Source of the DNA: Flectonema sp. DT1601
Taxonomy: Eukaryota > Euglenozoa > Diplonemea > Diplonemida > Diplonemidae
Reading direction: 5' to 3'
NCBI GenBank assembly: GCA_964019425.1
Contig: OZ025790.1
Location: 806,001-870,000 of the forward strand
DNA: 64,000 nucleotides
Shown here: piece after piece, positions 1-14,241 of the stretch
How positions within the stretch are numbered: the first letter of the stretch is position 1
Layout: each line of letters opens with the position of its first letter
The notes under the pieces: generated by a model
The model's input: the letters and a program-made list of their open reading frames with translations, nothing else
The model's database searches: none
What the model was told of the DNA's origin: nothing
Program-made: the position numbers and the translations under genes

Positions 1-3000
1 AGCGACAGTTGCGGAAGTGCCACGTTGAACATGACATCCCACTGCTGCGTCACCGCATCCTGCTCCAGGGTTACCTTCACCACCGTAGGTGCAAGCGCTT
101 CCGACAAGATCGCGCTCAGAGCGTCAGCCGTGCTGAACGACGGTTCGCGTGCCACGTTCACGACCGTCCCGTCCTCAATCCCGAGCACCTTCACAGGCTT
201 TCCGAGCATCTCCTCGTACTTCGTGTTCCCCGTCTTCAGAAGGGTCACTCGGAACCCGAGAACCGAAGCCTCAATCTCCTCGGTCGTGCACACCCGAATC
301 CCCTCCGTCCCGTCATCCCTTGCCGCCACGGTGATCGATGATCCCAATCCAGCAGCGTTTACCGCCTCCGCCACCCTCGCTGCCACTCCAGCGGTCGTCG
401 TCTCCGCCTGGATCGCCGCGTAGTCCAGCTCAATCAGCGTCACGTACTGCTGGTTGATTTCGATCTCGAACGTCCGGAACGTAAGCGCCTCTTGGAACGC
501 TGCGTTGTCCGCTCCCGCCCAGCCTGGCAGCATCTCACTCTCGTAGCACAGCGACAGCGTCTGGCGATCCTTCGGTGCCTGCGCCGCCGTCATAACCGAA
601 ACCAGCTTCTCCGTGATCGAATCTGCGAAGTCGATCGCATTTCCGAGCGACAAGTCTATCAGAGGCAGCGTCACGTTGAAAACTGGCGAACTCGCGTATT
701 CTTGCAATCCATTGATCACCGTGTTCACGATCTGCACCACGTCAAGCGGCGACAAACCCCGAAAGTTCAGCAGCTGGTCCATGTTGTGGTGCGCAATCGT
801 CAGTCCCCCCGGGGTGAAGATGTCCGGCAAATCCACCGTTACCCGCGGTCTTAGGTCCTCTCCCCCCATTCCCACATTGTTGCTCCCGCTCAGATCCGTC
901 TCCCCGATCGTCGCCTTGAACGGAATCTCAGCCTTCACGTGACCACTCTTCGTGATTACCATCGCATCTCCGCTGATCTGCGTGATGGCAACGTGGTTTC
1001 CCCCGGAAAGCGCTCCCTCGAACCGCATCGCGATGCTACCCGACCCCCCGTCAATCGCAGCGCCGAGCACCCCCACCGTCACAGTCGCCTCCAGCCCACT
1101 GTTCAACGACAGGTCCAGCACAAAGTCATCGAACGCGATCGACACGTCGTTTGCCGACACCGACGACAGCCCACCCGACAGGTCGATGCGCAGCTCGAAT
1201 CGGAACCCAAGCGTCGCCTTCGCCGCAAACGTGTTCACCCCGCTGAACTCGAAAAGCTCTTCGTCGATCAGGTCCTGCAGCTTCGGCGTGATCTCCATGT
1301 CAAGCAGCCCGTTTACGAGAAACGAAAGCTCGAACACGTCCCCGTTCCGCCCTCCCGAAACCAATGCGAACGGCACGTTGTTCTGCGGTTTGAAGATCAG
1401 CTCGACCATCGCCAAAAGCTTCTCCTGGTACATCGTGATCACCTCACGCGCCCCGGGGCACACCGGTGACCCCTCGCTCGCCTTGCACGTTGCCGAGTAT
1501 TTCTCGTCCACCAACTTCGTCAGCTCCGCATCCCAGATCAAGAAATCTCCGAACGTCGTCGAGTTCTCCCCCGTCGCCAACATCCCGTTCAGCGAACGGT
1601 CCAGCAACGGAATGTTCGTGTTCAACGCTTCCAACGAGTTCAGTTTCTCCCCGACACTTGCCACCGCCCCGAGACCCGATATCAGCGCGTCCACGATCTG
1701 CGGAGTCAGGGCCACGTCTACCTGGAATTTAGGTCCCGTTGCATCGAACAAGTTGCGATCCACAATGTCCAGCGTCACCAGAACAGATTCCACTCGGATC
1801 GGCAACGATGCCTCCAAACTTCCCTGCAGGACTAGCGAATCTTTCAGAGGCTGCACGTCGAACGACACCGCTGGCGACGCCGTCTGATCGAACAAAGTTA
1901 CAGGTCCCGCCGCCGTGGCCGTCGAGTTTACTCCGAACCCGAGAAGCAGGTTTCCGCTTTCCAACGTAAGGTCGATCGCCCCGAACGAAAGAGTCTCCAC
2001 GTAGTCCGTCAGGTTCGCCCTCACCGCGAAGAAGAAATCCGTCACACGTGTGTAAGCCAGGGGCGCTGACTTTGTTTCGATCAGCGGCTTCAGGTTCAGC
2101 CCCGCCGTCACCCCGACCCGAAACTCCGCTCCGAACGAGAGAGCCGTCGATAGGTCTCCAAGCGCTCCCAACGTCTCCATCGCCACGCTGTCGAACGCTG
2201 GATTATCCGCAACTCCGTCCAGCAGCTTAGTCAGTGCATCCGCAAGCGCCGTCACCAGCTCCGCAGTGGTCGCTTCCGCCCCGAAATCCAGCAGCAGGTC
2301 TACCACCACACACATGTCCCCCTCGGTGTTCGTCTCGAGACCTCCGTTCACCGACAGCGGCCCAACCGACACCCCGACAGTCAGTCCGCTCCCGAACACG
2401 CGCTTCTTCAGATAGTTCACGAACCCACCGATGCTCGGGTTACGTCCAAACAGGTTCGCCAAGTCATCAACGGTGATCGAAACTGCCGAAGATCCGAACA
2501 GTGCGCTTCCCACCTGCGGAAGGTAGTTTTTCCAGTCGAAGATTTCCCCGGTGCTCGGGTCAAGGTGAAACCCCTCCACCGTCAACACGCTGAACTTGCT
2601 CTCACCGATCAGCACCAACATCGCACTCTGGAAGTCGGTACTCGTCCCAAGGGCCTCCCCGACGCTCAGCAGATCCCCGAGGCTTCCCAGAGTGAACGAC
2701 CCCGCGCTCACAGAAGGTGCCAACGCAACACGAAGCTCCGTCAGGTAATCCACTGGGTTGAATCTCACACTTCCCACCGTCACCGGGAACCCTGAAGCGT
2801 CCACCGATCCAAACAGATTCCTCACCGCGTCCGGAAGTTCCCTCAGCAGCGCCTGCGCCATGCGCTTCGTCATACCGAAGTCCGGGTGCAGCGACAACAG
2901 CTGTCCAACCTCTCCGACGCTCAGCGCACCCGTCGAAACAGATCCCGTCGACAACCCAGTGAAGTACGCTCTGAAATACGTTGGGAAGCTGAACAGACTA

Positions 3001-5318
3001 AAATACTCGTCCGCAGAGGGGTCATGGAGCCCCGAGTTGAATCGTCCGAACACCGCTCCCCACTTCCCCTGAAACACCACCAGAATCTTCGCGTTCGTCG
3101 CGTCCAATTTCGCCCCCACGTCCAGAGACGACAGCGCCCCGGCAACCTCCAGAGACAGACCTCCAGCCAACCCATTCGCCAGCTGACGGAACTTGATTAG
3201 CAATTCCAGGTAGTCCCCCAAGTTCTTCGCGATGTCGAATTTCCCCTTGAAAGACGACAGAAGCCCCTCGATCTGTGACAACCCCGGGATCGATGACAAC
3301 CCCGACACGTCGAGACCCCCAATCCCCTCAATCAGGCTCGTCAGCTTCTCCGGCAGCTCCGAGAACGTGTTCGTCGACAATCCCGTGTGTCCGACCCCTT
3401 CCCCGACACCGTTCGGAAGGCTCGGAATGAAAGCCGACAAGTCCATATCCAGAGAGAATTTCGGAAATCCCCCCGCGAACAGATTCTCGTTGTGGTACTC
3501 GATGATGGGGATCAGGTTCGCGTCCCCGCTGAACAGTCCCACGTCCAGCTCGATTGGCAGGATCACATCCACCGATGCGTAAGGAGTAATCGACAGTTGC
3601 GACAGAAACTCTTTCATCCCATTAACACCTCCGGACCGCAGCTTGAACAGCGAAGCCTCCAAGTACGGAGTCAGCTCACCTTCCGCTACCGCAGCTCCAA
3701 AGTTCGACTTGAACCCAGCACCCAGAGCGAAAGACCCCTCGCTGATCGCAACCGTGAACACGTCTCCCCCGAAAGACAAGCTGAAGTCCACCGGGTCCAC
3801 CACGATCGCTGCCCCTGCGGACAAATCGTTCACCCGAATCACGGAATTCACCGCGATCTTCTCTCCCGACAGCGCCCCGTCGTTCACGAACTTCGTGTTC
3901 ACCGCGAGCGTCACGTCAACGACCACCTGCGCTTCGAACTTCACCTCTGCCGACAGGCTCGGTGCCGCTACATCCCCCTGCGACTGTCCCAGCAGGTCGA
4001 ACAGCGGACCCAGGTCCTTGATGTGCGAAAGCATCCCGTCGATGGTCGCCCCAAAAGATCCCACAGACTCACTAGCTGAAGCCTCCAACCGCATGTTCAG
4101 CCGCACCTCGTTCGACTCCGGGAACCAACCCCCGCTCAGCGTCAACCCGCCCCCTGCGGCATAGTCCAGCGACGCCCCGTTTGTCGGCGTCATCAACCGA
4201 TCCTTGATGTGGGCCATCAGCCCGCGGAACGTGTGCGACCCCGACAGCCCGAAGTACGCCTCCGCCACGGTCTCCAACTTCAGCAGCTCTCCCACTCCGT
4301 TGAACAGCGTAGACGAGTCCAATCCCTCGATGTTCAGCCCGCCGTCCCACCCGAATTTACCAAAATCAATGTTTGCAAGCTGCCCCAGCTGTCCCAAGAT
4401 CGTCTCTTTCAGTGGATCGATGTCCGCATCTACCGAGAAAACCAGCGCCACTCCATCGAAGATGTTCTCATCCGACAAACTCAGAACAGGCGACGGCAGC
4501 TGCCCGACGATCGGCGTCGTTACCCCAACCGTGAACACTCCCTCGAAACCTCCGCTCGGACTTCCCACAGAAATCTCCTGCACCCGCGTCAAGAAGTTTG
4601 TCACGTCGTCCGACGGAAAGTAAATCGGAACTTCCGCATTCGAGATCGTCGCCGTCCCAGCAAGGCTCACCATCCCACTCACTCCGGTCCAAGCCACCTC
4701 CTCTCCAGCATCTACCGACCCACTCAGAGAGATCGTTACCTTCGAAGCACCAATCGAGATCGTCGCCTTCTCCGACGGAGACGTCACCGAGTTCGGAATC
4801 TTCAGCGTCACCGTCGACGAGAAACCACCGGTTCCGGTCAAACTCAGCCCCCCACCCACCTTGAACGCAATCCCCAGCTTCTGCAGGTCAGCTGCCGGAA
4901 GTGATCCAAGACTACCGGAAAGGGTGACCGCTTCTTCCAGAGCCACCGTCATCGAGATCGTCAGCTCATCTGTCACCGTGTCGTGCGTGCACGCCGCTGC
5001 GATCTGGCTTCCAAGGGCCGTATTCACCACGTCGAATGCCGTCTCGTTCACCGTGTTCAGCGTGGTAGTCAGATCCGCTGCGAACTTTGGCAGACCCATC
5101 GAACCTAAATCCTTGTTTGCTCCCGGAATTAAGTTTGAGAATTGGGTCAGTTTGCCTTCGATCGAAGCAGATGCGACCTTCACTGCGTCCAGTGCGTCTA
5201 AGATATGCTGCTGATACGCAGCTGCCACGTCTACACATGGTTCCATTAAACCGTTTGTAGGTGTTGCTGACAACATCGCACTTATCGCCATCATCATTAT
5301 CGACGATCGCGTACTCAT
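1..5318 (-). CDS. Giant GC-rich secreted protein, 3' end beyond the left edge
   Basis: A single minus-strand frame runs from the ATG at 5318 to the window edge without a stop: 1,772 codons plus two bases, and no end is seen. The N-terminus (Met-Ser-Thr-Arg, then an Ala/Met-rich stretch ending near residue 23) looks like a signal peptide. The rest is low-cysteine, rich in Gly, Ser, Val, Leu and Asp, with alternating hydrophobic beta-strand-like segments and Gly/Asp turns. A segment near residues 1546-1573 (FNVTLPLIDLSLG...) resembles a module I associate with very large secreted bacterial and protist proteins; that is recollection, not a search result. Third codon positions are strongly G/C (GCG, CTG, GTG), unlike most genes in this window. 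It lies directly downstream of a protease gene in the same direction. Function is unknown; a surface or extracellular structural role is an inference. Transfer from a bacterium or strong expression bias could both explain the composition. Confidence 0.85.
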   Translation of the reverse strand, partial: MSTRSSIMMMAISAMLSATPTNGLMEPCVDVAAAYQQHILDALDAVKVASASIEGKLTQFSNLIPGANKDLGSMGLPKFAADLTTTLNTVNETAFDVVNTALGSQIAAACTHDTVTDELTISMTVALEEAVTLSGSLGSLPAADLQKLGIAFKVGGGLSLTGTGGFSSTVTLKIPNSVTSPSEKATISIGASKVTISLSGSVDAGEEVAWTGVSGMVSLAGTATISNAEVPIYFPSDDVTNFLTRVQEISVGSPSGGFEGVFTVGVTTPIVGQLPSPVLSLSDENIFDGVALVFSVDADIDPLKETILGQLGQLANIDFGKFGWDGGLNIEGLDSSTLFNGVGELLKLETVAEAYFGLSGSHTFRGLMAHIKDRLMTPTNGASLDYAAGGGLTLSGGWFPESNEVRLNMRLEASASESVGSFGATIDGMLSHIKDLGPLFDLLGQSQGDVAAPSLSAEVKFEAQVVVDVTLAVNTKFVNDGALSGEKIAVNSVIRVNDLSAGAAIVVDPVDFSLSFGGDVFTVAISEGSFALGAGFKSNFGAAVAEGELTPYLEASLFKLRSGGVNGMKEFLSQLSITPYASVDVILPIELDVGLFSGDANLIPIIEYHNENLFAGGFPKFSLDMDLSAFIPSLPNGVGEGVGHTGLSTNTFSELPEKLTSLIEGIGGLDVSGLSSIPGLSQIEGLLSSFKGKFDIAKNLGDYLELLIKFRQLANGLAGGLSLEVAGALSSLDVGAKLDATNAKILVVFQGKWGAVFGRFNSGLHDPSADEYFSLFSFPTYFRAYFTGLSTGSVSTGALSVGEVGQLLSLHPDFGMTKRMAQALLRELPDAVRNLFGSVDASGFPVTVGSVRFNPVDYLTELRVALAPSVSAGSFTLGSLGDLLSVGEALGTSTDFQSAMLVLIGESKFSVLTVEGFHLDPSTGEIFDWKNYLPQVGSALFGSSAVSITVDDLANLFGRNPSIGGFVNYLKKRVFGSGLTVGVSVGPLSVNGGLETNTEGDMCVVVDLLLDFGAEATTAELVTALADALTKLLDGVADNPAFDSVAMETLGALGDLSTALSFGAEFRVGVTAGLNLKPLIETKSAPLAYTRVTDFFFAVRANLTDYVETLSFGAIDLTLESGNLLLGFGVNSTATAAGPVTLFDQTASPAVSFDVQPLKDSLVLQGSLEASLPIRVESVLVTLDIVDRNLFDATGPKFQVDVALTPQIVDALISGLGAVASVGEKLNSLEALNTNIPLLDRSLNGMLATGENSTTFGDFLIWDAELTKLVDEKYSATCKASEGSPVCPGAREVITMYQEKLLAMVELIFKPQNNVPFALVSGGRNGDVFELSFLVNGLLDMEITPKLQDLIDEELFEFSGVNTFAAKATLGFRFELRIDLSGGLSSVSANDVSIAFDDFVLDLSLNSGLEATVTVGVLGAAIDGGSGSIAMRFEGALSGGNHVAITQISGDAMVITKSGHVKAEIPFKATIGETDLSGSNNVGMGGEDLRPRVTVDLPDIFTPGGLTIAHHNMDQLLNFRGLSPLDVVQIVNTVINGLQEYASSPVFNVTLPLIDLSLGNAIDFADSITEKLVSVMTAAQAPKDRQTLSLCYESEMLPGWAGADNAAFQEALTFRTFEIEINQQYVTLIELDYAAIQAETTTAGVAARVAEAVNAAGLGSSITVAARDDGTEGIRVCTTEEIEASVLGFRVTLLKTGNTKYEEMLGKPVKVLGIEDGTVVNVAREPSFSTADALSAILSEALAPTVVKVTLEQDAVTQQWDVMFNVALPQLS

Positions 5319-6060
5319 TTTTTTAGCAGCTGAGAGTTGTTTCTAGCTGCTCTTATTCTTTGATTACCCTTTTCTTTTATTTGATGGGTAACTTGTATAA
5401 CTGAACGAGAGAATGAGAATAAGTAATATAAAAAAAAACAATACAATACACTACACTACACTACACTACACTACACAGCACAACGCAACACAACACAACA
5501 CAACACAACAAAACAAAACACAAAAAGGAACGATGTCGTAGATCAAGTCTTCCCCTATTTACCAACAGAATAGAGTCACGCAATTAGATTAATTCACATT
5601 AGAGTGTTGTGGTAGCCTGCATTAACATAAATAAAATACACAAATACGTCTGTGCGAACATTACAACACTCCCATCTCCCAACAACAGGAAACAAGAAGA
5701 AGATACACAACAAGGAAAACGAGGCACAGCTCAACACACGGAAAACGTCGAAACACTGAATGCAACACGATCCAGCATTTCGAGAAAAAAAAGTTTAATT
5801 CAGTTTGTGTGTCATATAAACAACATGACACAGCGGAGAGGAAGAAACTGCTGCGTTCTGATTGTCTGGTCGAAAGCTACCAAGCAATTCAGCACAGCAT
5901 ACGAAGCTTACACAGTTAACAACTGGATTGCTACCAGACATATTCGTTGTCGGGAGAGCGTTTAAAATGGAACAAATAGTGTTTTTTTTTCTCTTTACTG
6001 TTAATTTTTAAATTTTTCTTTTTTTTTTTTTTTTTTTTTTTCAGAGAAAAGCAATACTTT
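5319..6060. repeat. Spacer between protease and giant gene, copy A
   Basis: This 742-bp spacer is the same as 12089-12830 (offset 6770), including homopolymer lengths as far as I can compare by eye, and its part from about 5610 recurs at 63432-63880. On the minus strand it contains the protease 3' UTR, a poly-A-like run (poly-T on plus at 6013-6042), a GT-rich tract (CA/CTA repeats on plus at 5430-5525), and then a likely trans-splice acceptor (CTCTCAG) about 12 nt before the giant gene ATG. The GT-rich tract may serve in processing of the downstream message; this is inference. Confidence 0.8.
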
Positions 6061-6063
6061 TTA

Positions 6064-9196
<3,133 letters not shown>

Positions 9197-9450
9197 TTAA
9201 AGTAGAAATAACTGAATCGGGGAGAGAGAGAGAGAGAGAGGAAAGAAATAATAAATATTAATAAAATAAAATAAAACAAAATACAACTTTATATCGATCC
9301 AGGAGGGACAAGTCAAGCGGAAGCTCCAGTGAAAGTCTGTAAACTCGCTCTCTAAAACTCGACAACCCCAATGTCGGTGGCAGTCTTCATTTTTTAGAAC
9401 ATCCTGAGAAATAACTGAAATAACAAGTAAAGGAAACAATAAATATCATA
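9197..9450 (-). other. Protease upstream leader with a relic second start
   Basis: Upstream of the copy A start lies a GA repeat (CT on minus), then a segment shared with 15970-16165 and partly with 54430-54460. On the minus strand it contains ATG-AAG-ACT-GCC near 9391-9380, the same first codons as the protease (Met-Lys-Thr-Ala), preceded by a short TTCTCAGGATG context. It looks like the leader of a further protease copy whose body has been lost. No working gene is claimed. Confidence 0.5.
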
Positions 9451-10170
9451 TTAACACGTTAAGTCCCCTCTTCTTCTGAGATTCAAAACAACAATAAGTT
9501 AGTAGTGAAATAGTTAATATCGAGACGGAGTAGAAATTTAATTTCGACGACGGAGTGGAACAGAAGATTAAAAACAAGTCGGAAGCCTCAGTGAATGACA
9601 AGGTAGTTGAATACAACATTTATTAATACAAATCAAACCGTCGGATGGAATGCTGCAATCAGTAAACAGTCACAGTCACTCCCCTCGGGGATCAAACAAA
9701 TAGTCGAATCAATTCACAGGAATACATCTATGCTCGGACTTTAGCTTACACGCATGTGAATTAATTCACAACAGTTATTCACAAGACTATACTGCTTCTG
9801 TCAGTAGCGGTAGTTTAGAGCACAGCGTCTCGCAGTGTTCGCCCGGGAGCAATGCGGGCTACTAATTGCTTTGGTGCTGTTAGCTACTTATTTGTACCGA
9901 ATTTTGAAATTGGATGAAAAAGCGAAGGGGAAAAGGGGAGGAGGGAGGAACAAGTCGAAGGAGGGAGACAAGTGATCAAGAGAAATATAGAGAGATATAG
10001 AGATATAACTCTGCCTGCTTGAAGAATCAGAAATTAAGACCTTTACCTATTTTCTGCTTTTAATTTATTCTTTTTTTCTTTTTTGTGTGGAAGTCTCCCC
10101 CCAGCGGTCTTTTCGGAAAGTGCGAACGAGACGATGGGCAAACAAAATAAAAAGGGAGAGAGAGAGAGAG
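9451..10170. other. Spacer with no recognised gene
   Basis: I see no coding region in this 720-bp stretch. It includes a perfect 16-bp palindrome (TGTGAATTAATTCACA) at 9755-9770, GA-rich tracts at 9930-10000 and a GA microsatellite at 10158-10171. It may be debris from inserted elements. Confidence 0.5.
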
Positions 10171-10637
10171 ATTGAATCATCTCCGTAGAACGAAATGGCA
10201 TGTAGAACCTTGCCTTTTCCGTATGCTACGCCAGCGTGTACGTATCTTCCGGAGTCTTCGAGTACCTTCGGTCCTCTGATCCTTCTAATCGGAGCGTTGT
10301 GTTTCGCGAGGACCGCTACTCCACCCGTGGTCTTGTAAGACCGTTCGTCGATTCTTCTCCTTTCGGAGGGTTTGCTGAAGACCGCCGACCAGCCCTCTCG
10401 TTCGAGTTGTTTGAGCATCTTCTTCTGTTCTGTTTCAGAAAGAAGTGTCTCTTGCACTAGGATGATGTCGGCGTCCAGCGCTATCACCGCTGCGACGTTT
10501 TTCATCATCGTCGTGGTATTCACCGTTGCCACCGAGAATTCCGAAGGGAGTCTCATTGTTGCGTTGTCGTCCCCAATCCGTCCTGTGTCGGTCCAGCCGC
10601 TTCCTCTTCTTTCTGTGTTGTGGAGGTTCCGAGTCAT
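10171..10637 (-). CDS. LINE ORF2 N-terminus: apurinic endonuclease domain (truncated)
   Basis: The frame starts at the ATG at 10637 and encodes an exonuclease-endonuclease-phosphatase domain: about residue 30 onward reads FSVATVNTTTMM, then DADIILVQETLLS, with the catalytic Glu in QET, followed by a loop with GGVAVLAK. This is the usual first domain of ORF2 in apurinic-endonuclease LINEs. Homology ends near 10171 at a CT microsatellite, after which the frame is random, so the reverse transcriptase that should follow is missing. Its ATG overlaps the ORF1 stop by four bases (ATGA). Confidence 0.78.
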
Positions 10638-11664
10638 TGCGATTTCTCCAGAACTGCCGCCAGCAGTAGTTCCAACCTCTCCATTCTCGCTTCCAGTGAG
10701 GATCCCGCCGTCGGTTTCTGTTGTTGCGTTGGTTTCGGTGGCGGTTGTGTTTGTGCTTGAGGTGGTTTCGGTGGTGTGTTCGGTGTATCCGATCTTCCAG
10801 CGTCCCTCCAGAGCTTCGATCCCTTCTTCTTCCCATGGAACTTCAGGAAGTCGGTCTTGCAGTATCGCTTCCCGTTGTTCTCCGTCGGTTCTTTTCGCGT
10901 TTCGGGTGGTGTTGCTACAACGCGTTTCACACCATTTTGTTGGGTCACCTTCGTTGTTGGCTTCTGTCCCACTTTCTCAACAAGGCAGAGCTTCCCTCCC
11001 ACCGAGACGGTGTCGGTCTCCCTCTCCGGGCCCCTCACAATCATCCAGCGGGTACCGTCTCTCAGGTCTTCCTGACGTCCCATCCCTCCTCAGCTATCAG
11101 CTGTTTGACTGCCTCATCGGCAGTCATCCCCAGCGGTATGCCGCTAACCTTCGCTTCTGGCATTTTCGCTGGGATGCCCAGCTTCCTCCTGGAGGTGTTC
11201 TCTCCGGATCTCCTCACCCTCATTCCCAGGCCGTCTTTGTTCTGCACCAGTCCGATGCAGTTCGGGTCCTCCTCGGCTTTCACCAGAGCATCGTCCAGTT
11301 TTTCTTCGCCCGGGAGCCAGATGATAGCTCTGTTTTCGTTCCTGGATTTCTCCATCACGAAAACCCCGGCTTTTCCGGATGTCCGAAGGAAGGCCTCCAC
11401 TTCTTCCTCTCTAACCCTTACTACGGCCGAAGCTTCTTCTGGGTTTATCCTGGGTAAATACCCGTCCACGAAACCCTTCATTTCCCTCAGGCAGGTTGTA
11501 ACCCTCTTCGGGTTTCGCTGGAATCGTTTCCAGTCCTCCGCCGAGCATCTCTTCTTGGTCGCCCTCACGACCAAGGGGGAGCGACGCCTCCCGATCCAGC
11601 AATGCCCTTCATCTGGGCCTCCTTTCCTAGATAGGTGTCCGGGTTCACGCAGTGTCCCTTGCAC
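10634..11664 (-). pseudogene. LINE ORF1-like protein (one frame break)
   Basis: Two overlapping open frames, 11664-11062 and 11083-10634, make a continuous ORF1-type protein if joined across one frame shift near 11065-11083. The first part is charged and helical; the junction reads QLIAEEGWDV then RDGTRWMIVRGP and DTVSVGGKLCLVEKV, the kind of pattern found at the end of RRM-like or linker regions of LINE ORF1 proteins. The C-terminal part is Lys/Pro/Gln-rich and ends with a short Leu-rich helix. The overlap could be a programmed shift or decay; one copy cannot decide. Confidence 0.6.
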
Positions 11665-11743
11665 AGTAGTGATAATCCTATCGTGTTCGATAGTTTACTC
11701 CCTTTTACCTTCCTATTGAAGATCGCTGCTGCCATCGTACTTT

Positions 11744-12088
11744 TCAGCTGACCAGTCGTTTCTGATCTGGTTGGTACAGCTCTATGCCGAACAGGGCGCT
11801 CGTCATGACAGCTGCGGTCGCGATCATTGCTCTCTTGTAATACTTCAGGGGTAGCAGTTTGATCCTTCTCGCTCTCTCGAGGAGTTCCTTCGTGATCCTT
11901 CCCTGACCCGTACGGCGGGTGTTCCCGTTCATCTCGATGTGACTTCCTACGATGTCGACGTGTTTCGAGAATTCGAGGGTCACTCCGTTCATCTCTATTT
12001 TGTGTCCGTTCTCTTCCCGGTTGGAGAACCAGTTGCATTTGTGAGGTGCCAGCTGTTGTCCCATCATTATCGACGATCGCGTACTCAT
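11744..12088 (-). CDS. Chimeric frame: giant-gene start fused to LINE reverse transcriptase thumb
   Basis: The frame begins at the duplicated ATG of the giant gene (12088, equivalent to 5318), keeps its first nine codons (MSTRSSIMM), and then continues in frame into 105 residues that look like the end of a LINE reverse transcriptase: a KIEMNGVTLEFSKHVDIVGSHI stretch, an arginine-rich helix and the ILLPLKYYKRAMIATA-type thumb region. The total is 114 residues. The giant-gene promoter or splice site upstream is intact, so a transcript is plausible, but a useful product is doubtful. Confidence 0.6.
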   Translation of the reverse strand: MSTRSSIMMGQQLAPHKCNWFSNREENGHKIEMNGVTLEFSKHVDIVGSHIEMNGNTRRTGQGRITKELLERARRIKLLPLKYYKRAMIATAAVMTSALFGIELYQPDQKRLVS

Positions 12089-12830
12089 TTTTTTAGCAGC
12101 TGAGAGTTGTTTCTAGCTGCTCTTATTCTTTGATTACCCTTTTCTTTTATTTGATGGGTAACTTGTATAACTGAACGAGAGAATGAGAATAAGTAATATA
12201 AAAAAAAACAATACAATACACTACACTACACTACACTACACTACACAGCACAACGCAACACAACACAACACAACACAACAAAACAAAACACAAAAAGGAA
12301 CGATGTCGTAGATCAAGTCTTCCCCTATTTACCAACAGAATAGAGTCACGCAATTAGATTAATTCACATTAGAGTGTTGTGGTAGCCTGCATTAACATAA
12401 ATAAAATACACAAATACGTCTGTGCGAACATTACAACACTCCCATCTCCCAACAACAGGAAACAAGAAGAAGATACACAACAAGGAAAACGAGGCACAGC
12501 TCAACACACGGAAAACGTCGAAACACTGAATGCAACACGATCCAGCATTTCGAGAAAAAAAAGTTTAATTCAGTTTGTGTGTCATATAAACAACATGACA
12601 CAGCGGAGAGGAAGAAACTGCTGCGTTCTGATTGTCTGGTCGAAAGCTACCAAGCAATTCAGCACAGCATACGAAGCTTACACAGTTAACAACTGGATTG
12701 CTACCAGACATATTCGTTGTCGGGAGAGCGTTTAAAATGGAACAAATAGTGTTTTTTTTTCTCTTTACTGTTAATTTTTAAATTTTTCTTTTTTTTTTTT
12801 TTTTTTTTTTTCAGAGAAAAGCAATACTTT
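12089..12830. repeat. Spacer between protease and giant gene, copy B
   Basis: Same sequence as 5319-6060 by eye, including the long poly-T run and the CA/CTA-rich tract. It marks the duplication unit, which on this side extends from 12062. Confidence 0.9.
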
Positions 12831-14177
<1,347 letters not shown>

Positions 14178-14241
14178 TTAAAGTAGAAATAACTGAATCG
14201 GGGAGAGAGAGAGAGAGGAAAGAAATAATAAATATTAATAA

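Larger units (their letters stand above)
10171..12064 (-). mobile_element. LINE fragments joined to the copy B giant-gene start
   Basis: Reading along the minus strand, the order is a reverse transcriptase C-terminal fragment (12061-11744), then ORF1 (11664-10634), then ORF2 endonuclease (10637-10171). A LINE normally runs ORF1, endonuclease, reverse transcriptase, so this is at least two incomplete copies placed head to tail, or a rearranged or mis-assembled element. The junction with the host lies right after the ninth codon of the duplicated giant gene. No target duplication is visible because the rest of the giant gene is absent. Confidence 0.7.

Noticed and set aside
9-5238. Many Arg/Ser/Pro-rich plus-strand frames
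   Set aside because: They are antisense shadows of the giant minus-strand gene, whose G-ending codons leave the other frames short of stops.
5609-5965. A 118-codon plus-strand frame kept open in all three copies of the protease spacer
   Set aside because: It starts with GTG rather than ATG, lies against the direction of every gene, and the copies are too alike for conservation to mean anything; the few changes in copy C alter residues.
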